This document shows positions 19,527 to 29,555 of a stretch of DNA of 64,000 nucleotides, in pieces. The position numbers and the translations under genes were made by a program. The notes beneath the pieces are model-generated. The model had not been told where the DNA came from and made no database searches. It saw only the letters and a list, made by a program, of their open reading frames with translations. This DNA comes from Desulfurispirillum indicum S5 (GTDB lineage: Bacteria; Chrysiogenota; Chrysiogenetes; Chrysiogenales; Chrysiogenaceae), in contig NC_014836.1 of NCBI RefSeq assembly GCF_000177635.2, forward strand, positions 229,501-293,500. The letters run 5' to 3'. Within the stretch, counting starts at the first letter, position 1. Every line of letters starts with the position of its first letter.

Positions 19527-20881
19527 TACTCACCTCTCTGAGAATTCGATTCCAAAAAATCATTCATCTGGGCCATATGCTCACCAGTCAACATACCTGC
19601 ATGGAAATACAGAGCCAGTTGCCCAATGATGTAGTCGTACTGTGCCTGGAGCAGCCGGTTGCGATGAGAAAAGAGCGAACGCTTTGCGTACATCACATCA
19701 ACAGGGGTACGGACACCAGCCTCAACGCTTCGTTGCATGGAGATCAGCGACACTTCACTTGCTTCTATTGTCCGCTTGAGCGAAGAAATTCGTGCAGAAG
19801 CCCCCTGGATTTGCAGGTAAGCATCAGTAACTTGTTGCGCCGCTTCGCGAAGCGCCTCGTCAAAGTTGGATCTGGCTCTGCTTTCCTCTGCTTGCGCCTC
19901 CCTGTGGGCAGCGCGTGTACTTCCACCACTATAAAGTGGTACATTCAGCTGCACCGAGGCCCCAAGGACCGTTGCTTTGTCGCGCGGCAGCATATCACTC
20001 GTTTCATCGGTTGTCACATATTGAGCTATTAGGTCTATAGTTGGTGCATACCTTGCTGATGCAACTTTGACACTAGCGCCAGCAATCTCTAGTTCGAGCT
20101 TCTGGTGTAAAACACCCAGGTTTTCCCGGCGAGCAACCTCAAGCCATTCGCCCAAGTCTCTCTGCGGCTGCACGTATTCTCCCGCATGCGCAAGACGTGC
20201 AGGATGAGCCTGTGTGACCCCTGTGATGCGTTCGAACATCGTTTGAGCGATTTTGCGCTGACTACGCGCCTCTACTATGCGGGACTCCACACTTAGGAGC
20301 TCTGAGTACACCTCATTGACATCTGCGATCGTAGCCTGACCCCTGCGCTGCATTGAACGGGTTTGCTGCAGTTGCTGTTCAATGGCTGAATGCTCAGCCT
20401 CCAGCAGTTGTTCGTGATCAAAAGCCGCCAGAAGTTGAAAGTATACCTGCGCTACCCGAACCTTCAGCTCAGCCTCAGCTATTCTCAGTTCGATGTCTCC
20501 ACCATCGGCCTGCAGAGAGATCTGTCGGTAACGATGATAAGACTCAAGATTCAACATTGGCTGTCGTAGGGTCAAACCGTAGCTGCTTGTTTCCTGGTTT
20601 TTATTAAAGTCAGCATCAAGATCCCGTGTTTTTGTAAAACTCGCTCTGCCGTAAAGCTGAGGCAGCAAACCTGCTCGGCCCTGAGCTCGGTAGGTCTGGG
20701 TAGCCTGCTGTTTGAAAATGCTCCCTTGATATCGTGAGTCATTCTCCAGTGCGAGGGAGTAGGCACCCAAAAGATCAATGGTTGCTCTTTTTTTTAAAAC
20801 CTCGCTTGCTGCCAGGTTTCCGGCGTATAGGATCATCAGAATTGACAGGAAAATTTTTGCTGTATTGTGAAGATATGACAT
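19523..20881 (-). CDS. TolC-family outer-membrane channel
   Basis: A 452-residue outer-membrane efflux/secretion protein. A signal peptide (about residues 1-26, ending NLAAS) precedes two repeated coiled-coil halves typical of TolC, with SLALENDSRYQ near the N-terminus and SYGLTLRQP and LNVPLYSGG marking the barrel strands. It is first in the leftward operon tolC, ABC exporter, HlyD, sugar transferase. All junctions overlap or nearly touch, so the four are probably one transcript starting in the 20.9-21.1 kb gap. Confidence 0.93.
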   Translation of the reverse strand: MSYLHNTAKIFLSILMILYAGNLAASEVLKKRATIDLLGAYSLALENDSRYQGSIFKQQATQTYRAQGRAGLLPQLYGRASFTKTRDLDADFNKNQETSSYGLTLRQPMLNLESYHRYRQISLQADGGDIELRIAEAELKVRVAQVYFQLLAAFDHEQLLEAEHSAIEQQLQQTRSMQRRGQATIADVNEVYSELLSVESRIVEARSQRKIAQTMFERITGVTQAHPARLAHAGEYVQPQRDLGEWLEVARRENLGVLHQKLELEIAGASVKVASARYAPTIDLIAQYVTTDETSDMLPRDKATVLGASVQLNVPLYSGGSTRAAHREAQAEESRARSNFDEALREAAQQVTDAYLQIQGASARISSLKRTIEASEVSLISMQRSVEAGVRTPVDVMYAKRSLFSHRNRLLQAQYDYIIGQLALYFHAGMLTGEHMAQMNDFLESNSQRGEY

Positions 20882-21092
20882 CCCGTTCCCTTACGCATGT
20901 ACAAAATGTAGCCGAGCAGTGCACCTGGCATTGCTTGTCTTTTCGCCAGGCTTCCGCATGATTTTACTGGCGATTCTCTGCTCTTTTTCTTCATATGTCT
21001 TCCCAAAGCCAACTCGGAAAACTACTCCTCAAGATCGCATTTGTCAAGGGAGCGATATCGCGTCACTAGATTTGATTTCTTGCGAATTTACG

Positions 21093-21122
21093 TTGCAAGT
21101 GTTCGGCAGTCACTGATATAGT
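21093..21122 (+). promoter_or_regulatory. Candidate sigma-70 promoter for the manB-wzm-wzt operon
   Basis: TTGCAA and TATAGT are separated by 18 bases, ending 44 bases before the manB start, in the divergent gap with tolC. The -35 box matches four and the -10 box five of six consensus positions. No other pair in this gap looked as good. Confidence 0.4.
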
Positions 21123-21166
21123 GCTCCGTTATTTGCTTGTTGAGAATACATGTAGAGGACGAATGC

Positions 21167-22519
21167 ATGGATTGTTTTAAGGCCTATGATATTCGCGGTA
21201 AAGTTCCAACAGAACTGAATGAACCTATTGCCTATAATATAGGCAGAGCTTATGCTTCACTTTTTCACTCTGAGAATGTGGTTGTTGGACATGATATGCG
21301 GCACGAAAGCCTTGAGTTGTCCGATGCCTTAGTCGCGGGACTCAACGACGCCGGGGTGAGCGTCATTGATCTTGGCCTTTGTGGTACCGAGGAAGTTTAT
21401 TACGCTACGGCTGAACTTGGCACCGATGGCGGTATTATGGTCACTGCAAGTCATAACCCGAGAGGGTACGGAGGCATGAAGCTGGTGGGTTCTCACGCAG
21501 TTCCTTTGAGCTCTGCCGAATTGCGTGCAATCCGTATGCAAATTCTTTCTGGATCGTGGCTCTCCGCCGGAAGTGAAAGCAAGGGCAGTATTAGCAAGCG
21601 CTCCCTGCGCGAGAGCTACGTCAAGCACATGCTCAGTTACGTCAATGACAGAGATTTGCGTCCATTGACTCTTGTCGCTGATCCCGGCAATGGCTGCGCT
21701 GGTCCTGTGGTCGCAGAGCTGGCAAAATATTTGCCCTATAATATTATTTTTCAGAATGAAACTCCAGACGGCAGTTTTCCCAATGGTGTTCCAAACCCTC
21801 TTTTGCCTGAAAATCGCATCAGAACCGCCCAGGCCGTACTTGATCACAAGGCTGACCTTGGAATCGCGTGGGATGGGGATTTTGACCGCTGCTTTTTTTA
21901 TGACTCCAGTGGGCGTTTTATCGAAGGCTATTATATAGTAGGTTTGCTGGCCCAGATGCTTTTACAGCAACACCCCGGTCAGACAATAATTCATGATCCG
22001 CGCTTAACCTGGAATACCATAGAGATGGTACAGCAAGCCCGGGGGAAAACCATACAGTCCAAAACGGGTCACGCCTTTATGAAACAGTACATGCGACAGT
22101 ACGACGCACTTTATGGAGGTGAAATGAGTGCCCACCACTATTTCCGCAGCTTTCACTACTGCGATAGTGGAATGATTCCCTGGCTGCTGATAACGCAGCT
22201 CATGTGCCAAACAGGCCAGACTTTAGCCCAGTTGGTTGATGATCGCATAAAAGCCTATCCCTGCAGCGGTGAATTGAACTTTACCGTAAGCAACCCGCAA
22301 CAAATCATTGAGCGGGTACATGATTATTACAGATCATCAGACGCTGTTGTGGATTTCATTGACGGCTTGAGCATGGGTTTTTCGGACTGGCGCTTTAATC
22401 TTAGGTCGTCAAATACTGAACCGCTGCTTCGTCTGAATGTTGAGTCTCGAGTGGACGAAGAGCTCATGAGGGAAAAGACCAAACAACTCTCTTATTTGAT
22501 ATCATCAGGTGAACTTTGA
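21167..22519 (+). CDS. manB: Phosphomannomutase / phosphoglucomutase
   Basis: A 450-residue alpha-D-phosphohexomutase that makes mannose-1-P for ManC, and probably glucose-1-P for GalU. The catalytic loop TASHNP places the phosphoserine at Ser95. The metal loop DGDFDR is at 236-241, the sugar-specificity loop is GEMSAHHYF, and the phosphate-binding end is RSSNTEPLLRLNVES. The start ATG at 21167 follows AGAGGA by seven bases and gives the usual MDCFKAYDIRG beginning. It opens a ten-gene run of overlapping or nearly touching genes that ends near 34.8 kb. Confidence 0.95.
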   Translation: MDCFKAYDIRGKVPTELNEPIAYNIGRAYASLFHSENVVVGHDMRHESLELSDALVAGLNDAGVSVIDLGLCGTEEVYYATAELGTDGGIMVTASHNPRGYGGMKLVGSHAVPLSSAELRAIRMQILSGSWLSAGSESKGSISKRSLRESYVKHMLSYVNDRDLRPLTLVADPGNGCAGPVVAELAKYLPYNIIFQNETPDGSFPNGVPNPLLPENRIRTAQAVLDHKADLGIAWDGDFDRCFFYDSSGRFIEGYYIVGLLAQMLLQQHPGQTIIHDPRLTWNTIEMVQQARGKTIQSKTGHAFMKQYMRQYDALYGGEMSAHHYFRSFHYCDSGMIPWLLITQLMCQTGQTLAQLVDDRIKAYPCSGELNFTVSNPQQIIERVHDYYRSSDAVVDFIDGLSMGFSDWRFNLRSSNTEPLLRLNVESRVDEELMREKTKQLSYLISSGEL

Positions 22520-23310
22520 TGCACCTGATTCGAAGTGCCTGGCAATTCCGCATATTTATAGTATCATCTATAGTCAATGAACTCCGAATACGCTTTGCCG
22601 GCAGTCGGTTTGGCGCAACCTGGATGATTCTGCAGCCGTTGGCTCAGGTGGCAGTATTTGCGTTTATTCTGTCTGGAATCCTCTCAGCGAAACTTCCTGG
22701 GGTAGAGAATACCTATGCATATGCAATTTACCTCTCAGCGGGAGTGCTTGCGTGGAGCCTTTTTGCTGAAATTATATCCAGGTGCTTAACCATGTTTATT
22801 GACAATGCGTCACTTATAAAAAAGGTTTCGTTTCCCAAGATAACCTTGCCACTTATCATTATAGGCACCAGCATAGTCAATCATACTGTATTGTTTCTTG
22901 TCATAATGGCAATATTCAGCGCGCTTGGACATTTTCCAGGGGTGCATATTCTCTGGTTGCCGCTGCTTATGCTTGTTATGATTCTTCTGGCGTCAGGAAT
23001 TGGGATAATACTAGGCATATTTAATGTCTTCATTCGGGATACGGGGCAATTAGTGCCAATAGTCCTCCAGTTTTTATTTTGGTTTACCCCAATTGTATAC
23101 CCGGTATCGATCGTGCCCGAGAGCCTGCGTCACGTACTTTGGCTCAATCCCGTGTACCACCTGACAAATGCCTATCAGGGTCTGCTGGTGTACAATAGTA
23201 GGCCCGAAATAACTCCCATTGTGGTACTGACATTTTTGGCCTTGGGCATACTTGGTCTCTCACTGGTACTTTTCCGTAAAGCCAGTATGGAAATGGCAGA
23301 CGCGCTATGA
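22519..23310 (+). CDS. wzm: Polysaccharide ABC transporter permease
   Basis: A 263-residue ABC-2 type permease with six hydrophobic helices. Wzm proteins export undecaprenyl-linked O-polysaccharide across the inner membrane. The N-terminal RFAGSRFGATWMILQPLAQV and the FWFTPIVYPV segment near the C-terminus are typical. It overlaps the manB stop by one base (TGATG) and the wzt start by four (ATGA). Transport needs the ATPase Wzt next door. Confidence 0.94.
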   Translation: MHLIRSAWQFRIFIVSSIVNELRIRFAGSRFGATWMILQPLAQVAVFAFILSGILSAKLPGVENTYAYAIYLSAGVLAWSLFAEIISRCLTMFIDNASLIKKVSFPKITLPLIIIGTSIVNHTVLFLVIMAIFSALGHFPGVHILWLPLLMLVMILLASGIGIILGIFNVFIRDTGQLVPIVLQFLFWFTPIVYPVSIVPESLRHVLWLNPVYHLTNAYQGLLVYNSRPEITPIVVLTFLALGILGLSLVLFRKASMEMADAL

Positions 23311-24533
23311 GCAGTTTACTCTCCGTATCGGGTGTCGGGAAGTCTTACCGGCGCTACCGTTCTGAACTGTCGCGAGTTGCCTCCTGGTTTTTTCCCCGCA
23401 TTACGGCACAACATGAAAAGTGGATACTGCGTAATATCAGTTTTGAGGTGCAGGCTGGCGAGTCGATAGGCCTTATTGGTGAAAACGGGGCAGGCAAGTC
23501 AACACTGCTGAAAATAATAGCAGGAACCCTTCCCCCAACTGAAGGAAGCGTGACTCTTCGAGGACGAATAGGAGCAATCCTGGAGCTTGGAATGGGCTTT
23601 AACCCAGAGCTCACCGGGCGACAGAATGCTCAGCACAGTCTTGGCCTGATGGGTTTTACGCCCAGGCAGATCCAGCAGCAGATAGAGCAGATCGAGCACT
23701 TTGCAGAAATCCATGAATATTTTGATGCTCCTTTACGCGTGTATTCCAGCGGTATGCAGGCCCGCCTAGCCTTCGCTATAGTGAGCGCATATCGGCCTGA
23801 AATTTTAGTAATAGATGAAGCCTTTTCCGTAGGTGATATGTACTTTCAGCATAAGAGTTTTGACCGCATACGCTCATTCCGGGAGCAGGGGACCGCCCTT
23901 ATCGTTGTATCCCATGACGCGAACTCAATCAAAACTCTGTGCAATAGGGCTATACTCCTGAGCCAAGGGAGCGTTCAGCAGGAAGGGGCTCCCTCGGAAG
24001 TGCTTGACTACTATAATGCCCTGATCGCTCACAAAGAAGGCAGCGGCATAACTATTAACAGCACCGCTGACGCGAGCAGGCAAGTCATATCTGGTACAGC
24101 AGAAGTGAAGACACAGGAAATTTATATTCGCAACCATAAGGGGCAGGTAACCGATACGCTGGAAGTTGGTGAGAGAGTCACTCTGCAGGTAAAGGTAAAA
24201 GTTCTTTTGCCGGTAGCAGAACTTGTGTTTGGATATGCTCTGAAAAACCGTTATGGACAAGTCATGTTTGGTACCAATACCTTTTATACTCAGGACGTGC
24301 TTTTCAATCTCCGGCCGCAGCAGCAAATTACTTACAGTGTAGAATTTCCGGTAAACCTTGGAGTGGGAAGCTATTCTGTCAGCACGGCGCTTCACAGTGC
24401 CGAAAATCACTTGAAAAACAATTATGAGTGGAAAGACCTTGCACTTGTTTTTGACGTTACGAACACCAGTCGCGAGAAATTCTCTGGCAATGCGTGGATT
24501 CCTCCAACCAAGGTGCAAATAGACTATGAGTGA
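23307..24533 (+). CDS. wzt: Polysaccharide ABC transporter ATPase with carbohydrate-binding tail
   Basis: A 408-residue Wzt. The ATPase half (about 1-240) has Walker A GENGAGKST (about 58-66), signature YSSGMQARLAFA and Walker B EILVIDEAFSVGD. The C-terminal half (about 260-400) is a Wzt_C beta-sandwich, which in E. coli O8/O9a types recognises the capped non-reducing end of the polymer. The extended form implies that the polymer is finished and capped before export. The adjacent methyltransferase is the natural capping candidate. It overlaps the next gene by eight bases. Confidence 0.94.
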   Translation: MSSLLSVSGVGKSYRRYRSELSRVASWFFPRITAQHEKWILRNISFEVQAGESIGLIGENGAGKSTLLKIIAGTLPPTEGSVTLRGRIGAILELGMGFNPELTGRQNAQHSLGLMGFTPRQIQQQIEQIEHFAEIHEYFDAPLRVYSSGMQARLAFAIVSAYRPEILVIDEAFSVGDMYFQHKSFDRIRSFREQGTALIVVSHDANSIKTLCNRAILLSQGSVQQEGAPSEVLDYYNALIAHKEGSGITINSTADASRQVISGTAEVKTQEIYIRNHKGQVTDTLEVGERVTLQVKVKVLLPVAELVFGYALKNRYGQVMFGTNTFYTQDVLFNLRPQQQITYSVEFPVNLGVGSYSVSTALHSAENHLKNNYEWKDLALVFDVTNTSREKFSGNAWIPPTKVQIDYE

Positions 24534-25806
24534 AAGCACATTTTACAGCCAGTTTGAAAAACAATTTCGAGGCAGTTCTGAACTGATACGCAAACGGCTT
24601 CAGTTCTACCTGCCATTTGTCTTACCATTAAAGGAAATACACGCCCCCCCCCATTGCGTCACAGACCTTGGATGCGGGCGAGGTGAATGGCTTGAAGTCC
24701 TCAGTGAAGCTGGATTTCATGCCGAGGGAGTGGACCTTGATTCCGGCATGCTTGAATATTGCTACGGCAAAAATCTCAACGTGCAGCAGCGAGATGCCCT
24801 TACCCACCTGCGGGCACTTGAAGACCAAAGCCAACTTGTGGTCAGTGCGTTTCATCTTGTGGAGCACCTGCCTTTTGTCACCCAGCAGGAGCTGATTCAG
24901 CAAGCTATGCGCGTATTAAAACCAGCAGGATTGTTGATACTTGAAACTCCAAATCCGGATAACCTGCTTGTAGCCACAAGTGAATTCTACACTGATCCCA
25001 CGCATCAGCGGCCAGTTCCCGCCTCCTTGCTCCAGTTTCTTGTTCAGCAAAGCGGATTTATGCGCAGTATCATAGTAGGACTTCAGGAACCTCAGGACAT
25101 CGGTAGCAAGAAAAACATATGTTTTTATGACGTACTCCATGCAGTGAGTCCAGACTATGGGATTATTGCACAGAAAAACTCATTGGATCAGTATGTGCAA
25201 CGTTTCGACAAGCTCTTTGAAACCTCGGCAGGCACAACCCTGGCGCAGCTCAGTGAGCGTTATGACCAAGCCATCCATGGGCGAATGGATTACATTGATA
25301 ACATACACAAGCAAACAACCCATGCGCTTTCTGCAGAACTCGAATTTCAGGCCAGGCAATTTCAGCAGCTGCAGTCTCACATGCAGCACGAAATGCATCA
25401 AGTGTATGCAGAGCTTACGCGGCAGCAGGCACAAACCTATCAACTGGCACAGACCATGGAGGCGGTATTCAACAGTCGTTCCTGGCGTATAACACAGCCC
25501 CTGCGTACCCTTGCCAGTTACTTGCGCAACATGCGCACAGGTATTCAACGCTTGCGCCATAACCTCAGCATAGGTAAAATCGCCCACAAATTGCAGCAAT
25601 ACCCACGCTTAGCCCGCTTTTGCACGAAAGTAATCACTATAGCGCCGCCGCTTGAAAATTATCTGCGCCGCAAATACACTACCTATCGCAACCCAGGCAA
25701 TTTTCAAGCTGCATTGCAGGCAGTATCAGAGCTTGGTCCTCACGCCTGCGAAATTTATCGGCAATTACAAAGAGTGGCGAAGCAAAGGAAGATAGGTGAC
25801 ACATGA
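24526..25806 (+). CDS. SAM methyltransferase with coiled coil, probable O-chain terminator
   Basis: A 426-residue protein. The first 200 residues form a class I methyltransferase (motif I DLGCGRGEW about 47-55, AEGVDLDSGM, and SAFHLVEHLPF). A long coiled coil follows (about 240-315), then SRSWRITQPLR, a motif common at the ends of O-antigen enzymes, and a basic helical tail. The layout resembles WbdD, which methylates the chain end and uses its coiled coil as a length ruler, but no kinase domain is visible. Position between wzt and the polymerising glycosyltransferase fits this role. The cap could be methyl only (inference). Confidence 0.8.
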   Translation: MSESTFYSQFEKQFRGSSELIRKRLQFYLPFVLPLKEIHAPPHCVTDLGCGRGEWLEVLSEAGFHAEGVDLDSGMLEYCYGKNLNVQQRDALTHLRALEDQSQLVVSAFHLVEHLPFVTQQELIQQAMRVLKPAGLLILETPNPDNLLVATSEFYTDPTHQRPVPASLLQFLVQQSGFMRSIIVGLQEPQDIGSKKNICFYDVLHAVSPDYGIIAQKNSLDQYVQRFDKLFETSAGTTLAQLSERYDQAIHGRMDYIDNIHKQTTHALSAELEFQARQFQQLQSHMQHEMHQVYAELTRQQAQTYQLAQTMEAVFNSRSWRITQPLRTLASYLRNMRTGIQRLRHNLSIGKIAHKLQQYPRLARFCTKVITIAPPLENYLRRKYTTYRNPGNFQAALQAVSELGPHACEIYRQLQRVAKQRKIGDT

Positions 25807-28800
25807 GAGTGGTAATAGACCTTCAGGGAGCGCAGACCGCAAGCCGCTACCGCGGAATTGGCCGTTACTCCATGTCACTTACCAAAGCTCTGCTTTCCAT
25901 AGCAGGGCATCATGAAATTCACATCATGCTCAGCGCTCACTTCCCGGAAAGCGTTGAAGCAATACGCAGTGAGCTTTGTGGTCACCTTCCGCAGCACCAT
26001 ATCCATCAGTGGTGCTCGCCCGGGCCAGTCAGTTTTCATCTGAGTGACAATACCCAGCGCCGTAAAAACGCCACATACATCCGGGAAGCAGCTATTGCAG
26101 CCCTTAAGCCAGATAGAGTACTCATCACCAGTCTCTTTGAAGGATGCTACGATGACGCCGTAGTCAGCCTGAAGCAACACGATCCCAGCACACCAGTCGC
26201 CGTTGTGCTCTACGATCTCATTCCCCTGCTGAATCCCGACACCTATCTCCAGGATCACCGCTACCGGGAATTCTACCAAAACGCCATAAAGCAATTGAAA
26301 AAAGCCGATGCGCACCTTGCCATATCCCAGCACAGTGCTCAGGAAGGCCTTGATGCCCTTACATTACCCCAATCTTCTATAAGTATCATCGGGACTGCAT
26401 GTGACAGTCACTTTGCACCCAGGAGCATACCGAATCACCAGGCTCAAATATTTCTGAGCAGTTTCGGCATTACCGGGAAATTTGTCATGTATACCGGTGG
26501 AACCGATAATCGCAAAAACCTGGCTCGACTCATCCAGGCATATGCCGGCATACCCGCCACCATACGCCAACAACATCAACTTGTATTTGTCGGCAAGCTC
26601 AGCCCTGAGCAATCCCGTCAACTCAAACACCAGGCCCGACAATCCGGGCTTGACGAAACAGAAACCGTAATTACCGGCTATGTGGACGATCAGCAATTAG
26701 CCTGCCTCTATAATCTTTGTGCCGTATTTGTCTTCCCTTCCTGGCATGAAGGCTTTGGCCTTCCCGTGCTCGAGGCCATGGCCAGTGGCGCCCCCGCACT
26801 CGCTTCAGACCGCACCAGTCTTCCCGAAGTCCTTGCAAACCCCCACGCCATGTTTGATCCCTTCGATACAGATCAAATTCGACAGAGAATTCAACAGGCA
26901 CTCACAGACCATGACTACTGCAGGCAACTCATCGCCACTGGACTCAAACAAGCCCGGAAATTCAGCTGGAAGCAAACAGCACAAAAAGCGCTGGTGGCAC
27001 TTGAGCAAGCAGCACAGCACCCCGAAATAGTCCAGACCCGCCCGGCAAGACAACATAAACCGACAATGGCATTTCTTTCCCCCCTGCCCCCTCAGAAAAG
27101 TGGCATTGCTGATCACAGCGCCATACTGTTGCCAGCATTGAGCGAGTACTATCAAATAGAAATTTTTTCTGACCAGGAGTTCATGGAAAACTCCTGGATA
27201 GCGCAACACCTGAAGCACCGAAAACTTCAGGAATTTCCCGGCACAGCTCACACCTATGAGCGAATACTGTATCAGTTTGGAAATTCAGCATACCATGACT
27301 ACATGTTTTCTCTCCTGCAGCAGCACCCTGGTACCGTTGTGCTTCACGATGCCTTTCTCAGTGGCATCCTCGAGCATATGGAAAAAAACACAGCTGAACC
27401 CCATTTTTCGCGGCAGCTCTATTATGACCATGGCTATCTCGCTCTGCAGCAAAAATACCGTGGCGACAGCGGCACAGAACAAGCTATTAAAAATTACCCC
27501 TGCAGCCTTCATGTACTCAGGCGCTCCCATGGTGTCATTGTTCATTCAGAGCACTCAAAAGCAGTACTAGAAAACGCTTACGGCCCCCAGGTTTCTGATG
27601 TAATTGCATTTGCCCCATTGCCGCGTGCGACTCCCCATGCACTTAGCAGCCAGCAGGCTCGCCAGCAACTTGGCATAGATCCGCAGGCATTTATGGTTTG
27701 CAGTTTTGGACACATAGCGCCAACCAAACTCAGTCACCTGATTTGCCAGGCATGGACACATTCCAGGCTCAGCAATAATCCGAACATGCAACTCGTATTT
27801 GTTGGGGCCTCCGACCCCCGTGACCCCTATAGTCATATCATGAAAAAGAGCATCCAGAGTGTAACGAACGTAAAGTGTACTCAGTGGGTAGACGAAAGTA
27901 CCTATCACCTTTGGCTTGCCGCCGCGGACATAGCCGTTCAACTGCGCACTGACAGTAGGGGAGAAACCTCCGCTGCCATTCTCGATTGTCTCAATTATGC
28001 CATACCAACCATTGTCAATGCCCATGGCTATCTAGCCGAACTTCCGGAAGACACCGTCTTTCGACTCCCGGATATCATTGAACCTCAGCAACTAGCGCGC
28101 GCAATCGAAACGCTTCAAAGCAACGAACCCCTGCGCGGAGAAATTGGAAAAAGAGCAGTAAAATACGTGCAGGATCGCCACCAGCCCTGCCACAGCGCCA
28201 GCCACTACACCCATCACATCGAAAGTTTTCATAACCAGGCCATGCGCACCGCCCATGGCCTTATCAGAACCCTTGCAACAGACACCGCCAACCACGATCA
28301 GAGCTGCCTGCGCGAACTTGCCCAGGCAATAGGCAAAAGTATTCCAGCCCCAGCCAGACAGCAACAGCTTCTCGTTGACGTGACCGCCACCAGCACCAAT
28401 GACCTTCGAACCGGCATTGAGCGGGTTACCCGTGCTCTGTTCCTTGCTCTTTTGCAGGCGCCACCACAAGGCTATCGCATCGAGCCCGTATGCCTGGTTG
28501 AGCGCAATCAGCGTTGGAGCTACTACTACGCGCGCAACTATACCTGCACCCTTTTGGGCATACCCACCCATATTCTCACTGAAGAACCCCTTGAAGTTTG
28601 GCCTGGCGACCACTTTCTCAGCACAGAACTCGCCTTGCACCAGACACTGTCTGCATATCGTCACAACCTTTATACAGCGCTCGCCAACCAGGGAGTCACC
28701 ATCCATTTTATGGTACACGACCTGCTTCCACTCAGTCATCCAGAGTATTTCCCGCCAGGGGCGGATCAACCCTTCGCCCAGTGGCTGCAAGTGCTCACTG

Positions 28801-29555
28801 AAGTCGCGCACAACATCATATGCGTCAGCAACGCCGTAGCGCAGCAATTGCAGGAGTGGTATAAACAGCACCCTGCCAACCGCAGACAGCCACTCACCAT
28901 TCAGCACTCCCACCACGGAGCTGATATCAGCCAGAGCGCACCCACAACCGGAATCCCCGAAGAAGCATCGTCCATTTTGCAACACATGCGCCAGCGCCCC
29001 ACCTTCCTCATGGTCGGCACCATCGAACCACGCAAAGGCTACCTGCAGGTGCTCCATGCTTTTGACATACTCTGGAGAAACAAGGTAAATGTGAACCTGG
29101 TAATCGTTGGCCGCGAGGGGTGGCAAGGCTTGCCAGATGAAGCCCGTCGCGATATACCCAGGACTATACAGTATATGCAGAACCATCCTGAACTTGACAG
29201 CCGCCTGTTCTGGCTGGAAGGCATCAGTGACCAGTACCTTGAAAAAGTATACACAGCCAGCACCAGCCTCATAGCAGCATCCTACGGCGAAGGCTTTGGG
29301 CTTCCCCTTATAGAAGCCGCTCAACACAGCCTCCCCATTATAGCAAGGGACATTCCTGTCTTCCGTGAAGTCGCCAGGGAGCACGCCTGGTACTTCCAGG
29401 CCCATAACCCGGAGCAACTTGCTCACGCCATAACTAACTGGCTTGAACTATACCGCAGCGAACAGCACCCAGCCTCCCAGAACCTGCCCTGGCTCACTTG
29501 GCAGGAAAGCGCCCAGAACCTGTGGGGGAAATTAACAAAACCGGGAGTACCATGA
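25803..29555 (+). CDS. Three-domain GT4 glycosyltransferase (polymerase-type)
   Basis: A 1250-residue fusion of three GT-B units. Domain 1 (about 1-400) begins MRVVIDLQGAQ and has EGFGLPVLE near 316. Domain 2 (about 420-800) begins MAFLSPLPPQKSGIADHS; its EX7E-like site is RGETSAAILD, so it is less canonical and may be weak or structural. Domain 3 (about 850-1250) begins LLVDVTATS and has EGFGLPLIE near 1162. Such enzymes (WbdA, WsaE) build the repeating unit of ABC-exported O-polysaccharides. It overlaps both neighbours by ATGA. Donor probably GDP-mannose and/or GDP-rhamnose. Confidence 0.88.
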   Translation: MRVVIDLQGAQTASRYRGIGRYSMSLTKALLSIAGHHEIHIMLSAHFPESVEAIRSELCGHLPQHHIHQWCSPGPVSFHLSDNTQRRKNATYIREAAIAALKPDRVLITSLFEGCYDDAVVSLKQHDPSTPVAVVLYDLIPLLNPDTYLQDHRYREFYQNAIKQLKKADAHLAISQHSAQEGLDALTLPQSSISIIGTACDSHFAPRSIPNHQAQIFLSSFGITGKFVMYTGGTDNRKNLARLIQAYAGIPATIRQQHQLVFVGKLSPEQSRQLKHQARQSGLDETETVITGYVDDQQLACLYNLCAVFVFPSWHEGFGLPVLEAMASGAPALASDRTSLPEVLANPHAMFDPFDTDQIRQRIQQALTDHDYCRQLIATGLKQARKFSWKQTAQKALVALEQAAQHPEIVQTRPARQHKPTMAFLSPLPPQKSGIADHSAILLPALSEYYQIEIFSDQEFMENSWIAQHLKHRKLQEFPGTAHTYERILYQFGNSAYHDYMFSLLQQHPGTVVLHDAFLSGILEHMEKNTAEPHFSRQLYYDHGYLALQQKYRGDSGTEQAIKNYPCSLHVLRRSHGVIVHSEHSKAVLENAYGPQVSDVIAFAPLPRATPHALSSQQARQQLGIDPQAFMVCSFGHIAPTKLSHLICQAWTHSRLSNNPNMQLVFVGASDPRDPYSHIMKKSIQSVTNVKCTQWVDESTYHLWLAAADIAVQLRTDSRGETSAAILDCLNYAIPTIVNAHGYLAELPEDTVFRLPDIIEPQQLARAIETLQSNEPLRGEIGKRAVKYVQDRHQPCHSASHYTHHIESFHNQAMRTAHGLIRTLATDTANHDQSCLRELAQAIGKSIPAPARQQQLLVDVTATSTNDLRTGIERVTRALFLALLQAPPQGYRIEPVCLVERNQRWSYYYARNYTCTLLGIPTHILTEEPLEVWPGDHFLSTELALHQTLSAYRHNLYTALANQGVTIHFMVHDLLPLSHPEYFPPGADQPFAQWLQVLTEVAHNIICVSNAVAQQLQEWYKQHPANRRQPLTIQHSHHGADISQSAPTTGIPEEASSILQHMRQRPTFLMVGTIEPRKGYLQVLHAFDILWRNKVNVNLVIVGREGWQGLPDEARRDIPRTIQYMQNHPELDSRLFWLEGISDQYLEKVYTASTSLIAASYGEGFGLPLIEAAQHSLPIIARDIPVFREVAREHAWYFQAHNPEQLAHAITNWLELYRSEQHPASQNLPWLTWQESAQNLWGKLTKPGVP

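Noticed and set aside
28092-29426. 444-residue minus-strand frame
   Set aside because: Antisense to the triple glycosyltransferase, without motifs.
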